Source of the DNA: an uncultured Colwellia sp. | GTDB taxonomy: Bacteria > Pseudomonadota > Gammaproteobacteria > Enterobacterales > Alteromonadaceae | Direction of reading: 5' to 3' | Assembly: GCA_913057925.1 (NCBI GenBank) | Contig: CAJXPG010000006.1 | Span: 1 to 52,371, forward strand | Length of the DNA stretch: 52,371 bases | In this document: positions 43,300-52,350 of the stretch, piece by piece | How positions within the stretch are numbered: position 1 is the stretch's first letter | How the letters are laid out: the number at the start of each line of letters is the position of its first letter | The notes under the pieces: generated by a model | What the model saw: the letters and a program-made list of their open reading frames with translations, nothing else | Database searches by the model: none | Told to the model about the DNA's origin: nothing | Made by a program: the position numbers and the translations under genes

Positions 43300-44130
43300 A
43301 TGTATATCGATGCTCACCACCATTTATGGAACTATGATGCCAGCGAATATGACTGGATCGATGATTCCATGGCAGTATTAAAACAAGATTTTCTAATTCA
43401 AGAGCTTGAGAAAACACTTGCTCAAAACGGATTTTCTAGCAGCATCGCCGTACAAGCTCGCCAATCTATGGAAGAAACGCTTTGGTTGTTAGAGCTAGCT
43501 GAACAAACACAACTCATAAAGGGTGTCGTTGGCTGGATAGACTTACGTAGTGACAACTTGGCTCAACAATTAGATGAACTAAGCGAATATGCAAAACTCG
43601 TTGGCTTTCGTCATGTTATTCAGGGAGAAACAGATCCTGCCTTTATGGAAAACCCTAACTTTATTCGCGGTTTGAAGATGCTAGCCGAAAGAGGCTACCG
43701 ATACGACTTACTCATCTTTGCTCACCAGTTACCTGCGGCAGCCGAAATGTTGGCTAAAGTACCTAACTTAAACGTTGTGATTGATCATATTGCTAAGCCA
43801 AACATTAAGTCGAGAACAGACTTTGATACTTGGCAACAAGGCATGGCTGTATTAGCGCACAATAAAGCTTGCTTCTGCAAGCTATCAGGTATGGTTACCG
43901 AAGCTGACTGGATAAACTGGACTGACATGGACCTGCAACCCTATATGATAACGGTTTGGAACTTATTTGGCGCAGAACGAATTATGTTTGGCTCTGATTG
44001 GCCCGTGTGCTTAGTCGCAGCACAATACGAACGTGTTAAACAAACCGTGATCGATTTTATCAATGCACGAAGTCCAGAAGATTTGCCTTTGGTCATGGGT
44101 GACAATGCCAAACGCTTTTATCAGTTATAA
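43300..44130 (+). CDS. Amidohydrolase, sugar-lactonase type (L-fuconolactonase-like)
   Basis: A 276-residue TIM-barrel metal hydrolase of the amidohydrolase_2 family (COG3618). Metal ligands: H-H-H-L-W at residues 6-10, V-V-I-D-H-I-A-K-P in the middle, and F-G-S-D-W-P-V near the C terminus. Characterised members open L-fucono-, L-rhamnono- or L-galactonolactones to the acid. It would work right after a sugar 1-dehydrogenase, which has not been found in the window. AGAGG lies 6 bases before the ATG; gap from the dehydrogenase is 69 bases. Confidence 0.9.
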   Translation: MYIDAHHHLWNYDASEYDWIDDSMAVLKQDFLIQELEKTLAQNGFSSSIAVQARQSMEETLWLLELAEQTQLIKGVVGWIDLRSDNLAQQLDELSEYAKLVGFRHVIQGETDPAFMENPNFIRGLKMLAERGYRYDLLIFAHQLPAAAEMLAKVPNLNVVIDHIAKPNIKSRTDFDTWQQGMAVLAHNKACFCKLSGMVTEADWINWTDMDLQPYMITVWNLFGAERIMFGSDWPVCLVAAQYERVKQTVIDFINARSPEDLPLVMGDNAKRFYQL

Positions 44131-44284
44131 CAAAACACCCTAAGGTCAACTTTCACTCATTTCACTAGAGAGTTAACCAATCAAACCTGTTAATGAAAGC
44201 TAACTAAAGCGTAATTTACTTACGTTTTAGCTAGCTATTGCCAAGTCGCTTGCACAAGCAAAAATTTGTAATGAGAGTTAAATC

Positions 44285-45805
44285 ATGAGTGAACAGCCAG
44301 AAGTAAGAAGCACTATTCAAGTACATAGCAAGGACAGTGTCGCTGTAGCATTGCAAGATCTTAACAAAGGGTCGGTTATTTCAATCAACAACACCCGTAT
44401 CACCTTAAATGATGATATTGGACGTGGTCATAAAATTGCTTTGAGCAATCAAAAAGCAAACGAGCAAGTCATTAAATATGGTTACTCTATTGGTTATTTA
44501 ACTGCCGATATCAATGCTGGCGATTGGGTTCATAGCCATAATTTAAAAACCCTATTAAGTGATGACGACCAATTCACTTATCAGCCAAGTGAACAGGTAA
44601 AATCTGCTTTAGATGATACCACGCATGATATGCCAACCTTTATGGGCTACCCACGTAACAACGGTCTGGTAGGTATTCGTAATGAACTATGGATAATCAA
44701 CAGTGTGGGTTGTGTTAATCACCTAGCCCAATCTCTTGTACGTCAATGTAAGGCGCAATTTAGCGATTTGGCTGATGACTTTTTAGCGGTAACTCACCCA
44801 TTTGGTTGCTCACAATTAGGCGATGATTTAGCGCAAACTAAACAACTTCTTGCCTCACTTGCGTCAAACCCAAATGCCGGTGCGGTATTGTTTTTAGGTT
44901 TAGGTTGTGAAAATAACCAGCTTGCGGCAATGATTGCCGAACTACCTGCTGAAATGAACGAACGTATCGCATATTTCAACGCCCAAGAAGTGGATGATGA
45001 AGAAGCGGTCGGAATGGCACACATTGAAAAGTTATTAGCCACTATGGCCAATGATAAACGTGTTGAATGCCCCGTATCCAAACTCACACTTGCGATGAAG
45101 TGCGGTGGCTCAGACGGGTTAAGTGGTTTAACTGCCAACCCATTACTAGGTCGCATCAGTGAAAAAATGGCTCAGTTTGGCGCAACCGTTATTTTAACGG
45201 AAACGCCAGAAATGTTCGGCGCGGAACAAGTATTAATGAACAACGCTGCCAATGAAGGGGTTTATAACGACATTGTCTCCCTTGTTGATAGCTTCAAACA
45301 ATATTTTATCGACAACAACCAGCCTGTTTATGAAAACCCGTCGCCGGGGAATAAGGCGGGTGGCTTAACCACCCTTGAAGATAAATCACTTGGCGCGATT
45401 CAAAAAGGCGGTAACGCTTTAGTGCAAGGGGTTATTCAATACGGCGAAAAAGCCCGTGCTAAAAACGGTATCACCTTATTACAAGGCCCAGGTAATGACG
45501 CTGTATCTTGTACTGCCCTTGCTGCAAGTGGCGCCAACATGGTGTTATTTACCACGGGACGCGGAACGCCATTAGGTGTCCCTGTACCTACAGTGAAAAT
45601 AGCGTCAAATAGCAGCTTAGCCACACGTAAAAAACATTGGATTGACTATGATGCTGGCCAATTGTTGCGCCTTGATAAAACCCAAGAGCAATGTACTGAT
45701 GAGTTTTTTCAGCTATTGCTTGAAATCGCCTCAGGTAAAGCGACAAAGAATGAACTTAATCAATTTAAAGAAATATCAATTTGGAAAGGCGGCGTAACCC
45801 TGTAG
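44285..45805 (+). CDS. uxaA: Altronate dehydratase (UxaA family)
   Basis: A 506-residue, full-length UxaA-type dehydratase: an N-terminal SAF-like domain (about 10-95) and the larger C-terminal domain with G-Y-P-R-N-N-G-L-V-G-I-R-N (about 119-131), H-P-F-G-C-S-Q-L-G and K-C-G-G-S-D-G-L-S-G-L-T-A-N-P. Family members remove water from D-altronate (or related aldonates) to give 2-keto-3-deoxygluconate, using iron. GAGAG precedes the ATG. It begins 154 bases after the lactonase, so a small internal gap exists. In this context either D-altronate or L-galactonate could be the substrate. Confidence 0.92.
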   Translation: MSEQPEVRSTIQVHSKDSVAVALQDLNKGSVISINNTRITLNDDIGRGHKIALSNQKANEQVIKYGYSIGYLTADINAGDWVHSHNLKTLLSDDDQFTYQPSEQVKSALDDTTHDMPTFMGYPRNNGLVGIRNELWIINSVGCVNHLAQSLVRQCKAQFSDLADDFLAVTHPFGCSQLGDDLAQTKQLLASLASNPNAGAVLFLGLGCENNQLAAMIAELPAEMNERIAYFNAQEVDDEEAVGMAHIEKLLATMANDKRVECPVSKLTLAMKCGGSDGLSGLTANPLLGRISEKMAQFGATVILTETPEMFGAEQVLMNNAANEGVYNDIVSLVDSFKQYFIDNNQPVYENPSPGNKAGGLTTLEDKSLGAIQKGGNALVQGVIQYGEKARAKNGITLLQGPGNDAVSCTALAASGANMVLFTTGRGTPLGVPVPTVKIASNSSLATRKKHWIDYDAGQLLRLDKTQEQCTDEFFQLLLEIASGKATKNELNQFKEISIWKGGVTL

Positions 45806-45823
45806 GGCAAAACCGAAATAATT

Positions 45824-47314
45824 ATGCAATTATTATCACAACAAACACTAGACAAGGTTGCACAAAAATCTGCAGCCAATGGTTCTAAAATAGTTACCCC
45901 GCAATACGACAGAGAAAATACTGAAATCGGTATTGTACATCTAGGCCCTGGCGCCTTTCACCGTGCCCACCAAGCCGTTTATACCGAAAATGCCATGAAC
46001 TTAGCCGGTGGCAACTGGGGCATTTGTGGTGTTTCATTACGTAGCGCAACAGCACGTGATGTCTTAGCCAAGCAAGATAATCTATATACCTTAGCTATTT
46101 TAGATAAAGAAATTAATTATCAAATTATTGGCGCGATCAAGGAAGTATTAGTAGCTAGCGAGCAATCACAGCAAGTCATGGACCGTTTAGCTTCCCCTCA
46201 TACCAAACTTGTGACGTTGACCATAACAGAAAAAGGTTATTGCCTTGGCTCTGATGGTCGCCTTGATTTATCACACAGCGATATCGCGCACGATTTATCA
46301 AACCGTTGCCAACCTATCAGCGCTATTGGTTATATTGTACAAGCCTTAGGTCAACGTAAAATTAATAGTATTGCCCCGTTTAATGTACTTAGCTGTGATA
46401 ACGTTTCTGGCAATGGTGACAAACTACGCCGCGCTGTCATTGATTATGCCGCACAACTTGATGCTGACTTAGCTAGCTGGATTGAAGTAAACGTTGCTTT
46501 TCCAAATGCCATGGTTGATAGCATCACCCCTAAAACTGAAGATTACACTGTTGATAGCGTGTCAAATGCTATTGGCACTCGTGATGAGTGGCCAATTCAA
46601 CGTGAGCAATTTACTCAATGGGTCATTGAAGATAACTGGAATGGCGAACGCCCTGCCTGGGATAAAGTCGGCGTGGTATTTACCTCTGATGTTGATGGCT
46701 TTGAAAAAGCAAAATTGCGTTTATTAAACTGCTTACACTCAACACTTGCCTATGCTGGCTCACTTGCCGGTTTTGAAACAGTTTTTGACGTTACCAACGA
46801 CGATGCCTTCTATCAGTTCATTTGTCAGCTAGCCAATAAAGAAGTGCTTGGCTCATTTGAACCACCTAAAGAACTTGACGTACAAAGCTATAGCGAAGAG
46901 ATAATCGAGCGTTTTTTAAACCCTGAAATTCGCCACTTATTAGCTCAGATTGCTTGGGATGGCTCACAAAAATTACAAATGCGCGTACTGCCAATCATTG
47001 AAGATAACATAGCCCTAGGCCGTTCAACCAAGTTGTTATCACTATCACTTGCTTGCTGGTTTGAATTTATCTGTCGTGCTCTAAAAGAAGGCAGAGAAAT
47101 TGTTGACCCACTTGCCAATGACTTTGCCAACATGCCTGCATTACTTAGCGATGATAGCACCGAAGTGGTAGCAGCATTTTTATCTATCGAGTCTGTTTTT
47201 GGTAAAGCATTAGCAGCAGATATTGAACTAAAAGTTGAATTAGTTAATAGCTTGTCTGCTCTTCGTATAGGCAATATCACTCAAATCAATTCCGTTGTGG
47301 AGAAATTATGTTAA
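45824..47314 (+). CDS. Mannitol-dehydrogenase-family reductase (fructuronate/tagaturonate type)
   Basis: A 496-residue long-chain polyol dehydrogenase with H-L-G-P-G-A-F-H-R-A-H-Q (nucleotide-binding start) and conserved K-L-R-L-L-N-C-L-H-S near residue 300. UxuB reduces D-fructuronate to D-mannonate and UxaB reduces D-tagaturonate to D-altronate. The layout here looks more UxuB/MtlK-like, but the adjoining UxaA favours tagaturonate reduction. It starts 18 bases after uxaA without a strong ribosome-binding site, so coupling is likely. Its final codons overlap the aldolase start by 7 bases (ATGTTAA). Confidence 0.9.
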   Translation: MQLLSQQTLDKVAQKSAANGSKIVTPQYDRENTEIGIVHLGPGAFHRAHQAVYTENAMNLAGGNWGICGVSLRSATARDVLAKQDNLYTLAILDKEINYQIIGAIKEVLVASEQSQQVMDRLASPHTKLVTLTITEKGYCLGSDGRLDLSHSDIAHDLSNRCQPISAIGYIVQALGQRKINSIAPFNVLSCDNVSGNGDKLRRAVIDYAAQLDADLASWIEVNVAFPNAMVDSITPKTEDYTVDSVSNAIGTRDEWPIQREQFTQWVIEDNWNGERPAWDKVGVVFTSDVDGFEKAKLRLLNCLHSTLAYAGSLAGFETVFDVTNDDAFYQFICQLANKEVLGSFEPPKELDVQSYSEEIIERFLNPEIRHLLAQIAWDGSQKLQMRVLPIIEDNIALGRSTKLLSLSLACWFEFICRALKEGREIVDPLANDFANMPALLSDDSTEVVAAFLSIESVFGKALAADIELKVELVNSLSALRIGNITQINSVVEKLC

Positions 47315-47958
47315 ACCCAAGTTTTGCAGCATTAGTTAAAAACAGTCCTATTTTACCTGTTTTACACATGGAAAGCGTTGAAGATGCTGTTAATGTCAGT
47401 CGCGCTTTGTATAAAGGCGGTATTACCTGTGCAGAAATCGTTTTACGCTCTCCTGTTGCCCTTGATTGCATCAAAGCCGTGAGTGAGCATGTACCTGAAA
47501 TGACAGTGGGTGTTGGTACCTTAACAACCCCTCAACAAGTTAAAGACTCAGTTGCAGCGGGTGCTGAATTTTTAGTCAGCCCATCTTTTACCAAAACCTT
47601 AGCGACAGCGATGATAGAAACTGGCCTACCTATGCTACCGGGTGTGGTATCTCCATCTGAAATCACGCAAGCACTAGAGCTTGGTATCAAAGAAGTAAAG
47701 TTTTTCCCTGCTGCGCAATACGGCGGTGTTAAAACCATTAAAGCATTAGCCAGTGTATTTAGTCAGGTTAAATTCTGTCCTACCGGTGGTGTTAGTCTTG
47801 ATAATATGGGCGAATACTTTGCCAACGACAGTATTTTTGCCGTAGGTGGTTCTTGGATGGTACCTAAAGATCTGATCAAAAATAAAGATTGGGATGCCAT
47901 TACCTTATTAAGCCAACAAGCAATTGCCGCCATTGATGATTTGGACCAGTGCGCATGA
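47308..47958 (+). CDS. eda: KDPG aldolase (2-keto-3-deoxy-6-phosphogluconate aldolase)
   Basis: A 216-residue TIM-barrel class I aldolase. The Schiff-base lysine is Lys131 in E-V-K-F-F-P-A, and Glu43 in C-A-E-I-V-L-R is the expected general base. It splits KDPG to pyruvate and glyceraldehyde-3-phosphate. Its ATG lies inside the end of the upstream reductase, and its stop overlaps the next start (ATGA), so it is translationally coupled on both sides. Because it works on the 6-phosphate, the operon substrate must keep a C6 hydroxyl. Confidence 0.95.
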   Translation: MLNPSFAALVKNSPILPVLHMESVEDAVNVSRALYKGGITCAEIVLRSPVALDCIKAVSEHVPEMTVGVGTLTTPQQVKDSVAAGAEFLVSPSFTKTLATAMIETGLPMLPGVVSPSEITQALELGIKEVKFFPAAQYGGVKTIKALASVFSQVKFCPTGGVSLDNMGEYFANDSIFAVGGSWMVPKDLIKNKDWDAITLLSQQAIAAIDDLDQCA

Positions 47959-48932
47959 ATACCAACATAGATAAAAATACAAGTAACATCATCGTTATGG
48001 GTGAGTGCATGGTCGAATTTGGCCGTGCTGCAGGTTGCACTGCAAACGATAACCTTTACAAAAAAAGTTTTGCTGGTGATGTTTTTAACACCGGTATTTA
48101 CATAAAGCGCTGTGTTAAAGAGCACGCAAATGTTAACTTTTTAACCGCGATTGGCAAAGACGAAAATAGCAATGAAATGCTTGCCATGATGGAAGGTGAA
48201 TCCCTTGCCACGAACTTGGTTTATCAATCAAATTCGGCGCAAATGGGCTTGTATTTAATCAATGTTGATAACGAAGGCGAACGTAGTTTTAGCTACTGGC
48301 GAGAAACGTCAGCTGCAAAACAGGTTGTTAGATTTTTAAATGATGATTTAGACAATCCTGCCCTAAAAAATGTCGATAGCTTCTTCTTTTCAGGTATTTC
48401 CATTGCCATATTATCTGAGGGTGATAGACAAAAATTGTGGCGCTTTATTTTTGAGTTAAAAGCAGCTGGCACTACAATTATTTTTGATCCAAACTATCGC
48501 CCGACACTTTGGAGTTCACTTAACGAAACTCGCGCTGCTTATGCGGCCGCGTTTGAACTTGCCGATATTGCACTACCGGGTGTTGATGATCATATGGTGC
48601 TATATAATGCTAAAAGTGCTGAAGATGTTGCCACCTTTTTAGAGCAATTTGCTATTGATGAAATCATCATTAAAAATGGCTCACAAGGTATGTTATTAAG
48701 TGTTGACGGCAAGCGCAGTTATGTTGATGTTGACCCAGTTGAAAACGTCGTTGATACCACCTCTGCAGGCGATGCATTTAACGGCGCTTATTTGAGTGCG
48801 CGCTTATTAGGTAGAAGCGCTGAACAAGCAGCAAAATTTGCTGCAAAGGCTTCAGCTTGTGTTATTCAACACAAAGGAGCAATTGTTGATGAAGCTGCTT
48901 TTGCACAACACCTGCTTGATTACCCAATGTAA
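47955..48932 (+). CDS. kdgK: 2-keto-3-deoxygluconate kinase (PfkB family)
   Basis: A 325-residue sugar kinase that phosphorylates KDG at C6 using ATP. The start is ATG 47955, overlapping the aldolase stop as ATGA; a GTG two codons upstream is less likely. Family motifs: G-E-C-M-V-E-F at the N terminus, N-Y-R-P-T-L-W, and the C-terminal D-T-T-S-A-G-D-A-F-N-G with catalytic Asp273. A repeat-rich 242-base gap separates it from the mutarotase gene. Confidence 0.93.
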   Translation: MNTNIDKNTSNIIVMGECMVEFGRAAGCTANDNLYKKSFAGDVFNTGIYIKRCVKEHANVNFLTAIGKDENSNEMLAMMEGESLATNLVYQSNSAQMGLYLINVDNEGERSFSYWRETSAAKQVVRFLNDDLDNPALKNVDSFFFSGISIAILSEGDRQKLWRFIFELKAAGTTIIFDPNYRPTLWSSLNETRAAYAAAFELADIALPGVDDHMVLYNAKSAEDVATFLEQFAIDEIIIKNGSQGMLLSVDGKRSYVDVDPVENVVDTTSAGDAFNGAYLSARLLGRSAEQAAKFAAKASACVIQHKGAIVDEAAFAQHLLDYPM

Positions 48933-48950
48933 CAGATACGTAATCATTGA

Positions 48951-49048
48951 CGAGTTAACTTGATTTGAGTCCAATTACTTGGTCATTCCCGAGATAACTT
49001 GATTTGAGTCCACTTACTTCGTCATTCCCGAGTTAACTTGTCGGGAAT
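48951..49048. repeat. Tandem 39-base repeats with REP-like hairpin
   Basis: Units 48951-48989 and 48990-49028 are near-identical 39-mers (start CGAG-TAACTTGATTTGAGTCC, end GTCATTCC); a third partial unit begins at 49029 and ends in the hairpin ATTCCCG (49024-49030) / CGGGAAT (49042-49048). The GTCATTCCCG core is typical of dispersed palindromic repeats in Proteobacteria. It lies between kdgK and the mutarotase gene and may reduce or stabilise read-through. Confidence 0.75.
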
Positions 49049-49174
49049 CTAAAGTGTTAAATGAATAAAAACAACATGGCTCTTCGATAAGACACTTCGA
49101 AGATGACGAATTTAACGCTCGAAGATCGCAATGAAACTATTGTACAGTGATTTATATTTCACCAAGGAAATAAA

Positions 49175-49528
49175 ATGAAAACTACCCGACATTGTTTAGC
49201 AACCGATTTAAAAAATAATCCTGAGCTCATTGAACAATACAAAGAGTACCACAAGCCAGGTAATGGCTTTCCAGCGGTTGCTAAGAGCATTCGTGATGCT
49301 GGCATTGTTGAAATGGAAATCTACCTGATTGAAAACCGTCTATTTATGATCATGGAAGTTGATGACAGCTTCGATGCTGCAGCAAAAGCTAAAGCTGACG
49401 CACTCTGCCCAGAAGTACAAAAATGGGAAACATTAATGTGGCAGTTTCAACAAGCATTACCATGGGCAAAAGACGGTGAAAAATGGTTACCGATGGAAGA
49501 AATATTTAAACTAACCGAGCAACCATAA
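49175..49528 (+). CDS. L-rhamnose-mutarotase-family protein (L-fucose/L-galactose mutarotase)
   Basis: A 117-residue dimeric alpha/beta-barrel (ferredoxin-like) protein, PF05336 type. Visible landmarks are Y-K-E-Y-H (22-26), M-E-I-Y-L-I-E and L-F-M-I-M-E, and C-P-E-V-Q-K-W-E-T-L-M-W-Q-F-Q near the C terminus. Members interconvert anomers of L-rhamnose, L-fucose and related sugars. It would supply the anomer used by the sugar dehydrogenase. AAGGA lies 6 bases before the ATG. It probably belongs to the operon despite the repeat-containing gap. Confidence 0.9.
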   Translation: MKTTRHCLATDLKNNPELIEQYKEYHKPGNGFPAVAKSIRDAGIVEMEIYLIENRLFMIMEVDDSFDAAAKAKADALCPEVQKWETLMWQFQQALPWAKDGEKWLPMEEIFKLTEQP

Positions 49529-50096
49529 CTTATATGGCATTCATGCCATCACCAATTAGGTGTTTTAGGCTTGATACTCTCACAAGCTTATTACACCAAC
49601 CTCTCTCCCCCCAACATACTGAAGGTTCTAAATAAAGTTAAAAACCGTTAAGTAAAGTCATAAACTGAAATTATTACGTTTAGGTAGTAAAATATCGTTC
49701 AAAAAATTAAATTAATTCTATTTTAAAGTAGAAAAGGCTGAACCATCATATTGAGTTAATAATCTACTGATAGCAGACGTTCTACTTAGATTTACACATA
49801 TATTTTGTTGATGAAATTTTCTCATTCAGGCTGACAGACAACTAAGCTGCCATAGAGATTATTAAAAAATTCAAGCGAATAAGAAAATTATCTATAACTC
49901 GCTATCGCCCCCAAAGTGAGATAGACGGATAGCGCTCAAACGCACTGGACCAGTTAATCCGTCATAAATTTACGGCTACCGCAGCAGTTACGTTCAATTA
50001 ATAACATCACAATATACTTTTTCTACATTAAATTGACATAATAAAGATAAAATTTATTGTGATGCTTTCAGTTTCATCGCTATAGATATTAAGACT
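49529..50096. other. 568-base intergenic region
   Basis: Contains a small hairpin ATGGCAT/ATGCCAT (49534-49549) just after the mutarotase gene. About 49937-50000 reads in one frame A-L-D-Q-L-I-R-H-K-F-T-A-T-A, reminiscent of the start of some helix-turn-helix proteins, but broken and without a start. Nothing else can be supported. Confidence 0.35.
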
Positions 50097-51281
50097 TTAA
50101 GCGCTTACCTTATCTAATAGCTTCGCTGGTTTCAGTATACAAATAGCAGATAGAACTAAACCAAATACGGCAACGTTGATCACGGTATTATATTGTTCAT
50201 TGGTCAGAATAAGTGCGCCAACCATTGGGCCAGAAGCCAATCCCAGCTTAGAAGCAAAACCACCTAAAGCGGCCAATTGCCCTGCTTTATCTAGCTCTGA
50301 ACAAATACCAAACATATAAGGTAGGGCAAATGCCCATGTCACGCCAATAATGACATTAGCCACCAAATAAACTTGTTCACTGTCACTAAAATGTAATAAC
50401 CAACTGCATAATGCTGTAATCAATATAGAGGTGACTAAAGGAATGGTTCGTCCATATTTAGTACCTATTAACATAACTAAAAAAGCCCCTACTAAAGCAA
50501 TCCAGCTTGCGTAAGCTAATGCAGGACCCATAAAGTCAATCGTTAAACCTCTTGCCTTGCCTAGTCCAATTACATAAGCAAACAGTCCCATATTAGCGGC
50601 TTGGAATAAAAAAATGGCGGCAAGATTAAAGTATAAAGGTTTTTTTTGTATTCTCTGGGATTGTTCCTTGTGTGATGGGCTTTTTTCGATGCTGTATTGT
50701 GGAATAAAAGGCATCATAATTAAGCTGACGACAGTAAAAGTAATTAAAGAAAGAAATAGCGCGGTTGTGCCATAAACTGGCACAAGCTCAGGTAAGTACA
50801 TTAAGCCTAAACCACCTAATCCCCATTGGATAAAAAGTAAATAACCAAAGGTTTTATCTGCTTCACTGGTTCTTGAAATAATACCAAAGCCAATGCCTAC
50901 TAATAATCCACCTGTTAAACCATGGAGAAAACGAATACCGATCATCAGGCTAGGGTTGTTAATGAAAATACAAGCACTATCTATCACGATTAAGGTTAAT
51001 AACAACGCATAAGACCAAGTACGCCAATTAATGCGTTTAATTAAAAACACAGCGGTTAACGCACCAAGTGCTGCACCATATAAATTTGCTGAACTTACGA
51101 AACCAGCTTGTTGATTAGTAAAGGCTAAGCCCTCTTTTAATCCGCTCACCACGGCGGGCATGATGTTGATATAAAATATTCCTGCGGTTGTTAAAAAAGC
51201 TAACATAACTCGGGCAATAATCCCGTTAGGATCGACTTTGTTAAGTGTATTAAATTCACTTTTTGTTATGGTTTCTGTCAT
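50097..51281 (-). CDS. MFS transporter, substrate unknown
   Basis: A 394-residue permease with about 12 membrane segments and the usual central cytoplasmic loop (about 196-215, S-I-E-K-S-P-S-H-K-E). The N-terminal half includes A-G-F-V-S-S-A-N-L-Y-G-A-A-L-G-A, and a second conserved-looking segment is R-F-L-H-G-L-T-G-G-L-L-V-G-I-G-F-G. It is most like YbfB/MFS_1-type drug or metabolite exporters and is not a FucP relative. GAGAA sits 5-6 bases before the ATG. It is transcribed opposite to the catabolic operon and probably unrelated. Confidence 0.88.
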   Translation of the reverse strand: MTETITKSEFNTLNKVDPNGIIARVMLAFLTTAGIFYINIMPAVVSGLKEGLAFTNQQAGFVSSANLYGAALGALTAVFLIKRINWRTWSYALLLTLIVIDSACIFINNPSLMIGIRFLHGLTGGLLVGIGFGIISRTSEADKTFGYLLFIQWGLGGLGLMYLPELVPVYGTTALFLSLITFTVVSLIMMPFIPQYSIEKSPSHKEQSQRIQKKPLYFNLAAIFLFQAANMGLFAYVIGLGKARGLTIDFMGPALAYASWIALVGAFLVMLIGTKYGRTIPLVTSILITALCSWLLHFSDSEQVYLVANVIIGVTWAFALPYMFGICSELDKAGQLAALGGFASKLGLASGPMVGALILTNEQYNTVINVAVFGLVLSAICILKPAKLLDKVSA

Positions 51282-51354
51282 TATATTTCTCGTCTAAGTG
51301 GTTACTACTGACACCGTGAAGTGAAGCTAAATATTTTATTCTTTAACCTCATTA

Positions 51355-52350
51355 TTAATCACAGTAGATCCCGGCTTGTTCTAATTGTGCTTTTAATGGC
51401 GCAAGTTGTTGTGCAAATTCCCTCCATTTTCCTTGCGAACTTTTATAAATCCCTTGACGAACTTGCGTGGCGCTCGCTGTTGTTGATGCAGACTTATTAT
51501 TTTGGAAATCAATGCATTGACTTTGCCAAGTTAAATCACATTGTAGAATTAATGCTTTGGCTTGATCTTCGATATTATCAATAACATCTTCATAGGCTAT
51601 TTGATGAATAGCTCCTGGTATTACGTCTTGCCAATGCTGCATCAATTTATGGTGAGCAATATAATATTGACCTAGTTCTTTTAAGTCATAAGAAAATGGA
51701 TAACCTTGAGTAAACAATTGCTTATAAATTGCATAACAAGTATCCATGGGATGACGGATGACATGAATGATTTTAGCTCTAGGTAAAGCTAAAGAGATCA
51801 GCCCTACATACAAAGAGTTTAACGGAGATTTATCAATGAAATGTTTGCTTTTACCTGTACTGTTACGAGTACTTTCAATATAGCTTTTCCCTAGTTGGGT
51901 AAAATTAATTTTTGTTGTTAACGATACCAACTCTAATTTGTTTTTAGGGCCGCTTTTATTTTGTTGATAGCAATAAGCTTTTACTTGCTCCATCATTTGC
52001 AGAGCAAAATCATTTAACTCGCCAGCACTGTCAACATCAGTATGATTACTGATAATTCGGTCAACTAAAGTAGAGCCCGTTCGCGGCAACCCTAAAACAA
52101 AGATGGCTTCTCCATTGTTACAAAACAGTTCATTTTGTTTTGCTTGTTGTTCGAAGAATTGCGGATTAAAAGCCTCAATAATTGTATTTAACGTGGCAAT
52201 ATCGTGCTCAACATCATAACGAATATTGCTGCGCCTGCTCTGCGCTCCCTTTGTTAAATACTCAAAGCTTTGCTCATATTGTTTTAAGTCTTCGAACTCT
52301 TTGGCTAATGCATAATAAACTTGCGCTTTAGCAACCGGATGTTCTATCCC
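51355..52350 (-). CDS. TPR-sulfotransferase, N-terminally truncated at contig end
   Basis: About 331 genuine codons remain. The first visible part is the end of a TPR-like helical region (A-L-A-K-E-F-E-D-L-K-Q-Y-E-Q-S-F), followed by a sulfotransferase domain. The PAPS 5'-phosphate loop is L-G-L-P-R-T-G-S-T-L-V-D-R-I, and the 3'-phosphate segment is H-V-I-R-H-P-M-D-T-C-Y-A-I-Y. Family members of this shape transfer sulfate to tyrosine or small molecules. The frame continues to 52365 with M-Y-K-R-Q, but those five codons are adapter sequence, so the real start lies beyond the window. C terminus intact, stop at 51355. Its target is unknown. Confidence 0.88.
   Translation of the reverse strand, partial: GIEHPVAKAQVYYALAKEFEDLKQYEQSFEYLTKGAQSRRSNIRYDVEHDIATLNTIIEAFNPQFFEQQAKQNELFCNNGEAIFVLGLPRTGSTLVDRIISNHTDVDSAGELNDFALQMMEQVKAYCYQQNKSGPKNKLELVSLTTKINFTQLGKSYIESTRNSTGKSKHFIDKSPLNSLYVGLISLALPRAKIIHVIRHPMDTCYAIYKQLFTQGYPFSYDLKELGQYYIAHHKLMQHWQDVIPGAIHQIAYEDVIDNIEDQAKALILQCDLTWQSQCIDFQNNKSASTTASATQVRQGIYKSSQGKWREFAQQLAPLKAQLEQAGIYCD

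Noticed and set aside
49937-50000. Short stretch resembling the start of a helix-turn-helix protein
   Set aside because: Too short, no start codon, broken frame; similarity may be chance.
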